NCBI GenBank assembly: GCA_001414485.1
Contig: LLEY01000105.1
Location: 124,001 to 188,000 of the forward strand
Length of the DNA: 64,000 bases
Direction of reading: 5' to 3'
DNA from: Calycina herbarum
Taxonomy: Eukaryota > Ascomycota > Leotiomycetes > Helotiales > Pezizellaceae
The first letter of the stretch is position 1. Each line of letters opens with the position of its first letter. The translations under genes were made by a program, and so were the position numbers. This document shows, piece after piece, positions 9,005 to 19,900 of the stretch. Below the pieces are notes generated by a model. It made no database searches, had not been told where the DNA came from, and saw nothing but the letters and a program-made list of their open reading frames with translations.

Positions 9005-11470
9005 TTATTTACTTATTTATTTCTATTTAACGTCAGGCGGAGTCTAGCTCGCGTGGGCTAGGTCCTAAAAGAGTCCCAGTTTTGGGCAAATAACGCTAGG
9101 GGGGTGCCCTAGGCTACAGGGGGTGTAAATGAAAGAACGCTAATTTACAAGAGACAGTTTAAAGAGAAGCCCCACTTCCGGAGCAGCCCTTGTTCTAGAT
9201 TAGAATAAGAAAACAGTATATAATAACAGAGAGTAGAGAGCAGAGAGAGATATAAGGTAAAGGAGAGAAAGATTTCTCTATCTAGGGGGACAGATCTTAG
9301 TATAAAACTTCGTCTTATAGTAGACCTTGTGAAATAGCTCCTCACAGTGTGGGCCAAAGAGTATTTGAGGATTCCTCTCAGCCTCTGCAAGTAGCCTAGG
9401 AGCTGCTTTGTTTGCAAGCCTACAAAAGAGCAGGTGAAATTGAGTCTTCTCCTTTCTACACTTACACTCCCCTGAGGAGAGCAGCGTGTCAAGGTGGAAG
9501 AAGCGAAGGTGATACGTAGTAAAGTCTCCGTGGCCGGAGCGAGCAGCAATTAAGCGAGCTAGGACCTCTCTTAGTAAGCGAAGTGACCGAGGTTTCAAGG
9601 ACCAGCTATCGAGCCCTAGATTCTTATACAGCCTAGGAAGTGTAGCTTTCCATAGCTTCTTTGCAAGCTATACCCCTGTCTCTTTAACCTCTCTCTGAAG
9701 CGTGGCAGTGCAGAGTAAGGGAAGAGAGTTTGTTAGTTGTAGTGTAGCTTCGAGGTTGTCGAGATAGATCCAGCACTTCCTAGCCGGTGACCAGAAAGAG
9801 GAAGCTAGGGCTAATTCAAGACTATACAGGGCTGCTCTGGTCTCTGCGTCGTATATCTCTAGTGCCTTGCTAAAGGAGAAGACCTTGGTGTTGAGGATAA
9901 CTCCTCCCCTTGTTAGACAGACGCCTCCACCGGTTCTCTTGTCGTCTAACCGAGAGCCGTCTGTAAAGACAACTAGGTCTGTAGCAGGGATAGTGGCGAG
10001 GAATTCAAGGAATTTAGCTTTGTAGGATTCCTTCGTCCCTCCAGAGTCAGGCCCTCCTACTTCTAGAAGGCGGGCTTGCCGGTCAAAGCCTCTATTCCAT
10101 AGGGGGTCTTGAAGAGGGTTAATCTCTTCAGAGAGGGGGAGGGCTACGCGAGCACGGTATATAAGCCTAGCTCTAGAGCAAGGGTTATTTATACATCGTT
10201 TCAGTGGGTGAGTCGGGTCGAGTCGTCGAGTCCTGGCTTTAAGTGCTTTGCTTCTAACTATAAGAGCAATTTCAGAGGCTAGAAGGCCAGATTCTATAAG
10301 AAGTACTGAGGTAGGAGTGGTTTTGTATACTGGGAGGATAATCCTAGCACACTTAGCTACTACTCTATCTAGTAGAGTTAGATGACGGCTAATTCGGTTG
10401 TTTATGCCCCCTGCCTGGTGACCTCTGGTTCTGGCACGCCCGGGGAACCAGGTCTCGCTTCCGAAGTAGGCGATCGACAGAATATAAGCAGTAGTAGCTT
10501 GTTTAAGCAGATAAGAGGGTGAGCCTCTTACTGTGTTTGTTGTCCCTTTCAAGGCACTAGCTACTAGTGTAGCCTTGCTAGCCATCCTTCTGACGTGGCT
10601 ATAAAAGGTGAGACGAGGGTCAAAGAAGATGCTAAGCCAGCGTAGCTCTTGCGTAGGCTCTATTGTCTTTCCTGCTACTGTAATAGAAGGAGGAGGGCGG
10701 ATACCCCTCCCCTTTTGCTTTCTCTTGCGAGAGAAGTGGATAAGTTCTGACTTTTTAGCATCAAAGGTAATACCCTCTTCTGTTCCCCAAGCTAGCGCAC
10801 TAGCCACCTGTTTTGTAAGGACTATAGTATTCCCTGTCCTAGAGGGCCCAGAAGCAAGTAATCCAATGTCGTCAGCGTAGCCGAACCTCTGCCGTGTCGG
10901 GAGAGAGCCTACTCCTAGGGTAAAGAGTGGCTGGATATAGAGCATAAAGAGAATCGGTGAGATAGGCGAGCCTTGAGGAAGCCCGCATTGAAGAGGGGTA
11001 GATACCCCTATCTCCCCGTCTAGCTTCACTTTAACTGATCTGTTAGATAAGAAAGAAGTAACCCATGCTATAAAGCTGTGCGGCCACCCTTGCTCCCGAA
11101 GCCTTCTAATTAGCCGGCCTGGGAGTACTGCGTCAAAGGCGCCCTTGATATCGAGTGTAAGAAGAGAAGCCTCTTGCTTATCCCCAAGCGCTCTTTCTAT
11201 ATCGAATGTAAGGCAGGTCGTAAGGTCTGTGGCAGCTCGTAAGGGAAGAGCTCCGAACTGGTTTGGTTCGAGAACAGCGTGCTTAATAGCAATCCAGGAA
11301 GCTCTCTTGGCTAGAAGCCTCTCGAGGCCCTTTCCAAGAACCGAGAGTAGAGAGATTGGTCGATACGCGCGGGGGGATGACTTGTCCTTCTTATTAGGCT
11401 TTGGGATAATAGCCACAATAGCTGTTCGGAAGATCTTTGGGTGGAACCCTAACTCTATACACCCCTTGAA
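9005..11470 (-). mobile_element. 5'-truncated Tad-like LINE (non-LTR retrotransposon)
   Basis: The element lies between two perfect 16-base duplications. Its 3' end faces left: the first 26 bases, reverse-complemented, read as an A-rich tail of AAATAAATAAG type. It carries reverse transcriptase and RNase H but no endonuclease and no ORF1, and its 5' end stops inside the RT domain region, so it was truncated on insertion. Base composition is normal and codons are well kept, unlike the transposons to the right of 35 kb, so the copy is young or escaped RIP. Confidence 0.88.
9278..11470 (-). pseudogene. LINE reverse transcriptase / RNase H polyprotein, one internal stop
   Basis: From the truncated 5' end the frame reads the RT fingers (YRPISLLSVLGKGLERLLAKR), LTLDIKGAFDAV, the motif GLPQGSPISPILF and the catalytic FGYADDIGLLA (near 10,870). 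A carboxy-terminal RNase H follows with VVFTDGSRLDDKRTGGG (near 9950). After that comes a TAG at about 9669-9671, then the same frame continues to PRSLRLLREVLARLIAARSG and a Cys-containing tail (CKCRKEKTQFHLLFC) ending at 9278. The TAG replaces a sense codon (TGG or CAG by one transition). RT with C-terminal RNase H is the layout of fungal Tad-clade elements. It is not autonomous, since the endonuclease is missing. Confidence 0.85.
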
Positions 11471-11486
11471 CTCTCTCTCGACCATT
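11471..11486. repeat. Right target-site duplication of the LINE
   Basis: CTCTCTCTCGACCATT, identical to 8989-9004. The next base continues the interrupted GFA-type coding frame. Confidence 0.85.
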
Positions 11487-11896
11487 GTGATTCTTGTCGT
11501 CGAGTTGCAGCGACGTTGGTACAAGCATGGATCATCTGTCCAACATCCTGGACCCAATTCTCGCTTCAACCAAAATCCCCAGGAAATGGATCTCGAATCG
11601 AACCAGCCATCGAGAGAGTATTGAAGGGTGACAAGGAACTGTACGAGACAACCTATCTGGCCAGTTTCAAGACCTCGGAATATGTTTCAAGGGCATTTTG
11701 TGGAAAGTGTGGGACGTGTGATTGTTCGGAAGAGCCAGGACTTGATAGGAAGATTCCTCGTTGTGATATTACACTCGGATCGTTGGATAAGAACAGTTTG
11801 GAAATGGAGGGAATGAGACCTTGTATGCAAACGTGGTTGGAGGATGGAATTGATTGGGTGGAGAAGTTGGTGGTTGAAGGAGAGAAAGGCATTTGA

Positions 11897-12274
11897 GGAG
11901 TGCGATATGGTTTGGGTTTTCAAAGCTGTACTCAAGACAGAATCGCTAAAAGCAGCATGTTTATGGGGACTTGTGTCCACCTAGACTAAAGAGCAGTGAA
12001 TGGAACTAGCGCGAACTAGCGCGAAGCTAACCGAAGTTCCCATCTTAAACACAAGTATCCATTCAGTTTAAGATTACAACGCCTTCTTGCCATACAGGAC
12101 CACGGACCTCCTTCGATCACGAAAAAAATCCATGTCCGCAAGCGATTGCAGACAAGGCCATCAGTTGTCGCGTCGCGAGAGGCTCTCGAGACTGCACTTG
12201 AATTCGCAAGCTACGATTGTAACCTCAAACAACGATATCAATCTCATAGTGAATTCTTGTCTAGCGCCTTCAAT
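11897..12274. other. Spacer and possible 5' part of the 2EXR gene
   Basis: A pair of GCGAACTAGC direct repeats lies near 12,010-12,025. From about 12,146 the frame of the downstream gene is open without an ATG, so part of this stretch could be an additional upstream exon; otherwise it is 5' UTR. Confidence 0.35.
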
Positions 12275-13339
12275 ATGGTAAGTTGGCAAACGGAGGAGAT
12301 ACTGGTTCGTACTGACTATCGACAGGCGGACTTAGATCGACAAGAAGAATTACATGAAGGACGTATGAGACAGCGAATCGGGGCAAGACTGGGCCATTTT
12401 GAGCACAGATTGCGGATCAAAGATACGATCTACGATTTCAAGGGTTGGGACCCAGCAGATCGCACCCAACGTCAAGCAGCCACACTAGCAGATAACGACT
12501 TGCCAATACTAAAGTTGTGGACAACGATGAGAAATCTCGTTCTCAATAATTTTGTCCAGGCCGACGACACCTTCCACCGATTCTCAAGCTTCCCACCAGA
12601 AGTTCGCCAAAAGATCTGGCACTTTGCTATCATAGACAAACTCAGCGATCTCACACCGAAAATCATCAGAATCAAAAGAGCTGCCATCAACTTCTACGAC
12701 ATGCTATATCTTGGTTACAGAGTGCCATGGGCGCAAGCACCGATGCAGGCGACCCGAAACATCCGACACCATTTATTGGCCTTCTTCCTCAAAGTCTGCA
12801 AAGAACCCAGCGATATTGCTCAACTCTACCACGGCATCCACCCTCTCCTCGAAGGCTCCGAGCTCGTTCCAGGCAAATTATACTTCAAGTGCGACATCGA
12901 CACTCTTGCCGTCATATGGACAAGCTATGAAGACAGACTCCACTGCGGCATCGAAAAGATCATCGAAACCACAATTCCCTTGGTCGAATCCCTTCGAGTT
13001 TACATCAAATTCGACAAATTAGGACCTAGCAACGATCTCCAAATGTTGTTCGAGAGCTGGAAGAATGGTGGAGAAGCAGCTTTACACCGCCGACAACTTG
13101 AAAGATTTGTCACATATCATCCTTTCACAAATCTCAAGAAGTTGGAGTTTATGGTCGATGGAGAAGAAAATGGAGAATATATCCAGGGAGTGGGATCCAC
13201 CAGACCCGAAATTCGCTGTGAGGAGTTTACGGAAGTAATGACGCGCCACTTTTTCAAACCAGCTTATGCCGCATCGTCAGTTCCTGAAGTTACCTTTTCA
13301 ACTTACGATAGGCCGGCGATCGCACATTGGGCTTCTTAA
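12275..13339 (+). CDS. 2EXR-domain protein
   Basis: The diagnostic segment is FHRFSSFPPEVRQKIWHFAI (near 12,575-12,634), the conserved start of the fungal 2EXR domain, which resembles the F-box-like beginning of many lineage-expanded fungal proteins. A 48-base intron with GTAAGT donor and CAG acceptor (12,278-12,325) is a multiple of three and has no stop, so it leaves the frame open; splicing removes 16 codons. The first in-frame ATG is at 12,275, directly before the donor; the frame is open upstream to about 12,146. After the 2EXR segment come helical regions (LLAFFLKVCKE, VESLRVYIKFDKLG, LKKLEFMVDG). No transmembrane segment is visible. Such proteins form large families in Pezizomycotina with unknown function. 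Confidence 0.7.
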   Translation: MVSWQTEEILVRTDYRQADLDRQEELHEGRMRQRIGARLGHFEHRLRIKDTIYDFKGWDPADRTQRQAATLADNDLPILKLWTTMRNLVLNNFVQADDTFHRFSSFPPEVRQKIWHFAIIDKLSDLTPKIIRIKRAAINFYDMLYLGYRVPWAQAPMQATRNIRHHLLAFFLKVCKEPSDIAQLYHGIHPLLEGSELVPGKLYFKCDIDTLAVIWTSYEDRLHCGIEKIIETTIPLVESLRVYIKFDKLGPSNDLQMLFESWKNGGEAALHRRQLERFVTYHPFTNLKKLEFMVDGEENGEYIQGVGSTRPEIRCEEFTEVMTRHFFKPAYAASSVPEVTFSTYDRPAIAHWAS

Positions 13340-13925
13340 TCATTACTTGCAAATGTTTGAGAGAATATGGAATTTCAATGGGAGTTTGGGAGGGAATATT
13401 TCTTGTTCAATGAATGCCAATGATTTGGGAGATTTGCGCTGTATGTCGACAAGTGACCCAATCGTTGTTCATGGAATATTAAAATTGGAGGAGATGTTTA
13501 CTTGGGACTTTGTAGAATTGGTGGAATCACTTCTCCTCAAAACCTGAAAGTAGCGATGATGAACCGCAACGTTGCTAATAAGTGAAAAGTAACCGGAGAC
13601 TGCAAACAACAGCTTCTACCTTTAGACCATCAGAAGGCGTCTCTCAAAAACGAAAGTAAGGGTTACGACCATCGCGATGCTGGAACACAAAACATAGGTA
13701 GACGGCCGCCCCTACCGCGTCGCGAACATCGCAAAACTTCCCCAGATTCCAACCACAACAACACTAAAAACCTTCCTGTAAAATTCCAAGATTCCAGCAA
13801 AACTCTTGACCGTCCGGCGCAACCGGGCCGCCTCTTCCTCGCTGATAACATGCCGTAGAGAAGATGTCGTCACAATAGAATCATGCGAGAAAGTTACTAA
13901 TTTTGTCTAAAGTTAGTAAAACATC
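13340..13925. other. Intergenic, nothing recognised
   Basis: Short open frames here have no protein-like composition. The stretch probably includes the 3' UTR of the 2EXR gene. Confidence 0.4.
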
Positions 13926-14063
13926 GGAACAGTTAATTAATTGACTTGTCGAGCGGAGCTCAAGGCTCGAGCACTCATTGGTTAACTGTATATAGGTTAG
14001 GCGGGGGAACAGTTAAGTATTAACTTGTCGAGAGGAGCTCAATGCTCACTCCTTGGTTAACTG
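13926..14063. repeat. Two tandem copies of a 60-base palindromic element
   Basis: Copy 1 (13,926-13,988) and copy 2 (14,006-14,063) both start GGAACAGTTAA and end TTGGTTAACTG, with ACTTGTCGAG and GGAGCTCAA in between. Within each copy the ends are inverted (CAGTTAA...TTAACTG), so each can fold on itself. The copies are separated by 17 bases. No open frame. Possibly two insertions of a very short MITE, or one duplicated. Confidence 0.65.
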
Positions 14064-14837
14064 ACAAGGCCAGGGGGGAAAGATGCATTTTGTGATAGCA
14101 AAGATGTTATTTGTGGTTGTGAATGGATTTTGGAATTGTGGGGATAAGTGGAGAACCTGGAGGTTAAGCGAGGGGATTGGAGCTTCGGGCTATTTTGGAT
14201 GGTTAGTTTCTTTGTTTTTCTTCTAATTAAAACTCACATTCCGAGAAGACTACGAGCGAGCTCATGTTATGCGCTGGCTCAAAGAGCCTTATCTATCAAT
14301 GTCATCCTGTCATTGAAACCCTGTCGCTGCCGCTCAGCATCAACCGCGCACCTCAACTTTGGTTGGAACATGAACGCGCACTTAATCTCTACAAGATCTT
14401 GTCCCAGAAGTGGTTTTGTAAGCCACGTATCGGATGGCATTCATAGCTCGACACCAGTCCAGCAAGTCTCTGTAATAACTTTCATGTTTTGTGTTATGAA
14501 AAATGATGGGGTGGGGGGTTGTGGAGAACAGGGAATCTGCACGAGCGAGTCCTAGGTATCTCACTCATTGATCAAAGACACAATTATAGACCAAGAACGC
14601 AATAGAATGTTGTTTTTTTTTGGACAGTCTGACGAAGTTGTAATTGGCAAACCTTCTAATTGAATACAATTATCCATCCTGCCACTCTTCCTCCCAACCG
14701 TGATCAACTTTCGTCGCCAGGGTGTGCCACTTTTTCCCAGGCTCCCAGGAATTTCGTATCAATTCCCCATGAAGAAGCCCTCAATCACTCCCAGCTAGGA
14801 CGCCTACACCTTTTCACAGAACAGTTTGTCTTTCCCC
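14064..14837. other. Intergenic, no gene supported
   Basis: A 135-codon open frame starts at 14,148 but has no recognisable motif and irregular composition, so I do not call it. The last part is probably 3' UTR of the minus-strand gene ending at 14,838. Confidence 0.35.
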
Positions 14838-15461
14838 TCACCCTCCACCCTCCGTGATCAAATCTCCGTCTTTCTTTTCAGTCCACTCCGCCTCCAGCTC
14901 TTCCGCCTCCAAAAGCCACTCTTCCCCATTCATTATTGCCTGATGAGAACTACGTATCGCAGGAATTGCACAGTAAGCAACCCCCGCAGAGGCCAAAGCT
15001 TCAACGAAGAAGAACGGCAGATTTGCAATCAACACGTTCTTGTCAGTGCTCCAATCCTCCTTGATCGCTCCCGCCGGAATTAGGTTGCAAGTCCAAGCCA
15101 GAACGTGGAAACACATTGTCGTAAGGCATAGTGAGCCAGCGCATAGCTCGCCTCGTGCTAAGTTGACGATTCGTTTCGCCCGGGGAGTCCAGTTGAACTT
15201 GTTCAATCGGTCCGATGTTGGGTGCTTCGCAAGGTAGACGAGGTGGACGATGCTAGCCATGGCATAAATGATAAGTAGAAGGATCCAATGGAGTCCGTAC
15301 TCAATCTTTGTTGGTGCTACGTTGACATTGAACCAGGTGTATGGTACAGTGAAGATGACGAACAGTATGAGGGGCACAGCGAAGATGATGAGGGGTAGTT
15401 GGAGTTCCGAGAGGAAAAGTTTAAAAACCAGGGCACCCATGGTAAAGGTTTGTTTAGACAT
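14838..15461 (-). CDS. Four-TM hypothetical membrane protein (paralogue A)
   Basis: The 207 residues start MSKQTFTMGALVF. Hydrophobic segments lie at about residues 20-42 (LPLIIFAVPLILFVIFTVPY), 57-78 (HWILLLIIYAMASIVHLVYL), 105-128 and 145-165. The loop after TM2 carries HPTSDRLNKFNWTPRAKRIV, which is shared with the proteins at 29,570-30,361 and 31,016-31,572 and defines the family; the C-terminus is acidic. No intron, whereas paralogue B has one at a corresponding place. The promoter contains the block shared by all three copies. I do not recognise a named family; a small membrane protein of unknown function is the honest call. Confidence 0.75.
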   Translation of the reverse strand: MSKQTFTMGALVFKLFLSELQLPLIIFAVPLILFVIFTVPYTWFNVNVAPTKIEYGLHWILLLIIYAMASIVHLVYLAKHPTSDRLNKFNWTPRAKRIVNLARGELCAGSLCLTTMCFHVLAWTCNLIPAGAIKEDWSTDKNVLIANLPFFFVEALASAGVAYCAIPAIRSSHQAIMNGEEWLLEAEELEAEWTEKKDGDLITEGGG

Positions 15462-15530
15462 TGCGTATCGGTATCTTGTCTTCTCTTCTGCACAGTAAAG
15501 AGCGTCACACTCTACCTAAGCAAGGGCAGA

Positions 15531-15575
15531 TACTTATAGACTACTGACGACGCTAGTAGGCGCTAACTAAGCGAG
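15531..15575 (-). promoter_or_regulatory. Core promoter of paralogue A
   Basis: On the minus strand a 25-base block, CTCGCTTAGYTAGCGC then a three-base spacer and CTAGCG (15,551-15,575), is followed after nine bases by the TATA-like GTCTATAAGTA (15,531-15,541), about 70 bases before the ATG. The same arrangement precedes both other paralogues. Confidence 0.65.
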
Positions 15576-16987
15576 AAGTAAGGCCTGACCAGGAGGAAGT
15601 GGGACCGTCACGTGTTTACATAGCTCTAAGCTACTTTCTCTTGGTGAATCCAGATACTAATACTCATGTCAATTTAACATAGCATATCAGCACAGGAGAC
15701 GGTATTCTTGAAGAAAGTGAAAGAGATTTTGTGAAAAGTACCTCTTGTAGCTTGTCGAATCCGGGACAGTGACCTAAACAGGAGAAGTTCAATCCGCGGA
15801 TGGACTTTTATTGTCCGTAGTCGCGCAAATGGGCAGGATCCCAAAACACCCCCACCGGAATCGGGGTCATGGATGAGATGGAACAAGCTTCAGGAGAGTT
15901 ATTGTTCCTATGGCGACCATTGACACCATTGTTGCGTATAGAGAGAAAATCAGAATGCGAAAGCAACTACTTGCCTTGAAAATTATGTTATCTAATTCTA
16001 TAATCAAATCCCACACATATTTAGTCCTCTATCCACTCCTCTACAAACGTGAACTTTTACACGAGTATATATACTACTAGTTTCAGAGGTTAGAATACTT
16101 GAACTTATAATAAAGTTTCTCGCAGCCTTCAAATTCAATAAACACGTAAGTGCGAGCTTAACAGTATAAGCAAGAAATTACTTATTATTTAATATTACTC
16201 TAAGTAACTTTAAGTAGAGTAGAATAGAGCAAGAGTAACAAGTTCCTTAAAGAGTAACAAATTCATTACTCTAAGTAGTTACTCGAAGTAATAGTATATA
16301 TATATACGTGATATTTATATAGGATTTGAACTAAGAAAAAGCTAACTATAAATTATAAAAAACTTAGCTTTATAATTATTTACTATTTCTTCCTACTAAT
16401 ATTCTCTATATTAAGTCAATATCTTAGTCTAAAAGTATAGTCAAGTGTTTTAAATAAGTATCTCTATACTATCCCGATGCTTGGTCCGACCTCTGAAAGT
16501 CGTGCCGGCTTACTCAGAGTAACTCAGAGAGTAACTTAGAACATTTATTCAAAAATAAAAGTAACGACTTGTGCCTCTTGATTAAATAAGAGTAACTGCT
16601 TGTTACTCTATTCTATTCTATTCATTGCCTACACTGGAGCCAAAACAGGCCCTCACAACCTTACAACCTTCAAAATATCTCCAGAAAATCCAAGACCCCA
16701 CCACCCCACGACTCGTAATAAGACAAGAATCAATAAAACGAGAGCAAAAATCCCATCAATGTAAGAGAGGGCAGAAATTTTATTAAGTAATGGTATAAAT
16801 TACAAAAAAAGCAACAACAACAAAAAAGCTTCAACCAGCAGGGAATTTTCTACCCCCCGAAGCCTCCATTCCATCCTATAATACACCACCGCTCCACCAC
16901 CAAAAACCCACTTCCCACTCCCCAATTCATCCTAAAAGTACCCACCCTCATCCATCCCTCATCACCATCACCATCCCATCAAATCAT
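15576..16987. other. Intergenic, AT-rich, with repeat debris
   Basis: No gene is visible. At 16,079-16,502 an imperfect inverted repeat (AGTTTCAGAGGTTAGA / RC of the right arm: ACTTTCAGAGGTCGGA) encloses about 420 AT-rich bases, with several AGAGTAAC/GTTACTCT inverted repeats inside and just outside (16,200-16,620). The mismatches include several transitions. At 16,629-16,647 GAGCCAAAACAGGCCCT resembles the right end of the MITE at 1841-2287, without a matching left end. The last part holds the 3' UTR of the Sec16 gene. Confidence 0.45.
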
Positions 16988-19900
16988 TTACGAAGGTTTC
17001 TCCCCCATAACATCAATATACCCCCTCCCCTTCTTCTTCTTTGCTGTCCCCTTCCTCCCCCCCGTCGCCGGCCCCAAAAGATCATCAATACTACTAGCAT
17101 TACTCATCCCCGTCCCCGGCCGACTAGGCGGCGCACTCGGCGGTCTGCCAGCACTACTATTACTCACACTCCTACTCATCGGTGCAAACCCCGGAGGCGC
17201 CAGAGCCGGCGCACCCCCCTCAGACGGCGGACCATCTTCCTGTGACAGTGGACTTGGGGCTTTCCCAGCATCAGAAGCGGCACGCATAGCCAGTGGAGGC
17301 GCGCGTGGTGTCGACGTAGGTCCTGAGATGGGTGGACCACTGGCGGTTCTGGGGGGTCCTGATTTAGGTGGAGGTGGGGTGGCAGAGGGGGTTGGAGCGG
17401 TGTCACCACCCTTTTTGTTGACCCATCTCTTTTGGTCGGGATCGTAATAAAAGGAGCTGGCTTCTCCGAGCTTTGCTCGGATAGGTTTGTTTGAATGAGC
17501 TGGTGTATCGGCGGCTTCTTTCTTACCGCCACCAAACCAACCACCAAGTCCCCATCCTTTCTTTGCGGGTGCTGCTGCTGCTTTTTTGTCTATAATGGTG
17601 TTAGTCGTGTTCGAGTTGGTGTAACTTAGATTGAGCTTACCATCTGCCTCAGCGGCCTTCCGGAAAGCTTCGTCTGCTTCCCGGTCTTTCTCCGCCTTGG
17701 TCTTTTCCCGTGGAGCCGAAACATCATTGTTTACTCTATCGTTGAAGTCATCGTCCATGAATGACTTCTTCTTTGACTTGGTATCCACCGGAGAGTCAGG
17801 TTCATCAGTGGGTTCATATGGGGTGTAGCTGCTGCTAGGAGGTTCATAGCCACCGCTGGGTGGTTCGTAACCACTAGACGCTGGTGGTTCATAGCCAGAT
17901 GATTGTTGTTCGCCATATGAAGGCTCGGGTGGTGTGTATGGTGCCGACATCTGATTTCCATCAAAGTTGTTGAGCGGTTGTGGGGAGGAGAACATGTTTG
18001 GTTGCTGCTCTGTTGTAGGAGTGGTAAGTTGGGCAGAGTATGGCGAATCGTTGGGCCCAAAGGGCGTATATGAAGACTGCGGTATATTGTCCTGTTGGGT
18101 CACAGGCATGTAGCTATTTACTGCGAGTTGGGAATTTGGACTATAGTTTTTCATTGCAGACTGGGAACCTGGGCGGTAATCGGATGTGTTGCGTTGTGGT
18201 TCATATCGCTGATGCTCGCCAGATCTTCGCTGGTATTCACCAGAAGATCTCTCCTCCATGGAAGTGCGAGGCTGAGATGCCAATGATCCACTTCGAGGCG
18301 GGTCCGGTGTGTACGCTCGCCCCGGAGCATATCTTGAACTCACCTTGGTTGCTGGCACCGCCGTAACTGCACCATTGATGCCCAATCCTCCATTGTGGCT
18401 TCCATACAGTTCAGCGTTGGATGGGGAACGGCTGATTGTTGGAGTACCACCAGCAATTCTAGAGAAAGGCCCAATTTCACCCACCGTCGAAGCATTCGTT
18501 CCATTATCGGGAGTATCATTCTCATCGCCAGCTACAAATTTGCTCAACTTATCCCAAACAGAACCGGACACCTTGTCGATACTTGGCTTTGAAAGCCATG
18601 AAGAAGCTTCAGATTTGGGTGACTGCTTCAGGCGTTTGCTTAGGTCGTCCAGGGCTGAGATCAAAAGGCCGTGGTGGTAAGGAGATCGTCTTGTTTGAGA
18701 AGTAATCGATGATGCAACCGACTCGCAGTATTGCAGGGCGTTCTCACGATATCCGTATTCTGCAAGAATTGTGGCGTGTTGTACTTTGTAGATGGATAAA
18801 TGTGGATAAGAAACTGCCACACTTGCAGTACTGGAAAGTGACATCCCATATTCAAAGACTTCGCTCAATAGTATTGGCTCCATTTCCTTGTCGAATTCAT
18901 ATGGTTGTCTGAGGTGATCAGATCCAACGAGAACAATGTTCGAAAGAGGATCGTCGATTCCCCCGAAAAGGGAAACGCTTCTTGCGAACAAAAAGCATAT
19001 ATGGGCTGCTTCAGCTCTTCCATAGCCCGACAAAAGGTTCCCCAAGGCTTTCAATGCTTGAACATCGTCAATGCTTCTGTTACTTAGTACGAGCCCAAGA
19101 GTCTCTCTCCATCTGTCAAGACCATCCATGGCATCTTTGGACGGCCCAGCTGAATTGGAAGTGCTGACCATTTGGAACCCGGCACGAGCCGAGGGTGGGA
19201 CAAGTTCGTCGATGCTTTCTTCGAAATTCCCAGCAAAGACTTCATACAAGGCGGCCAAAGATTCCGTGTTTTCCCCAGTATTCTTCACTTCTTTTTGCAC
19301 AAACTCCTGTGCCACTTGTTTATACAGCTCTTTTGATACCGTGTTCGAAATCAGCATAGCGTGGGCCCAAAGACGTTTATCAACGGCTTCCCAAACTGCC
19401 TTTTCGCGTTCTCCACGAAGAAGATGTTTGCGGAGTTGATCAACAGCAGTAGGATCTACCGGATCGGACCTTGCAGCAGAGTTCGAGGAGTGAGAGATAC
19501 CCGAAAGATCGGCGCCTGTGGCATAGAGTGGTGTCACATCGGTAGGATCGCTGTCGAGCCCTGGTGACAATACCGCCCGAACAGCCTTATCGACAACAGG
19601 ATTTCCCTCTAAGGTACCGTCGTTTTCAATAAATACTAGCAAGATTTTCCACAACAATATGCGTTCTTCCGTTCGCTTATCCTCATGGGAAAGATGCCCA
19701 CCCATTCGTATGTACGAAGCATTGCCTTCCAGAATTTGAATCCCAGCAGTGAGCCAGTTTATGACGTCCTTCTTTTTTGACTTTCCCTTGAGTGGTCCAG
19801 GGAAACTAGTTAATCTTTCTTGCAGCGGGTCCACTTCTTTGATGTTACGGATTTTAACCTCGCCAGGGCTTCTAATAATCATTGGCGTGGGTTGATTCAT

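Larger units (their letters stand above)
8824..11896 (+). pseudogene. CENP-V/GFA-domain protein gene split by a LINE insertion
   Basis: The 5' piece (8824-9004) begins MTGLLETAFALSGGCFCSA with the CxC motif of glutathione-dependent formaldehyde-activating (GFA/CENP-V) zinc proteins and is cut after LLSLDH. The 3' piece resumes at 11,487 with CDSCRRVAATLVQAWIICPT, continues through YVSRAFCGKCGT and TLGSLDKNSLEMEGMRP, and ends at 11,896. All expected cysteine pairs (CxC, CxxC, CxxC) are divided between the two pieces. A 16-base target duplication, CTCTCTCTCGACCATT, sits at the break on both sides (8989-9004 and 11,471-11,486). In the first motif the usual Gly and Arg (GGCFCGAIRY) are Ser and Cys here, each explained by one transition. 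The gene cannot make a normal product unless the 2.47 kb insert is removed. Its precise substrate is unknown. Confidence 0.85.

Noticed and set aside
14148..14555. A 135-codon open frame
   Set aside because: No motif, irregular composition, no homology I recognise; overlapping frames on both strands are equally open.
15570..15590. TAAGGCCTG as the left end of a Harbinger-like element
   Set aside because: Agreement with the family end stops after GGCCTG and no partner is at a sensible distance.
16629..16647. GAGCCAAAACAGGCCCT as the end of a second PIF/Harbinger MITE
   Set aside because: No matching left terminus with a TAA duplication was found upstream; kept only as a remark.
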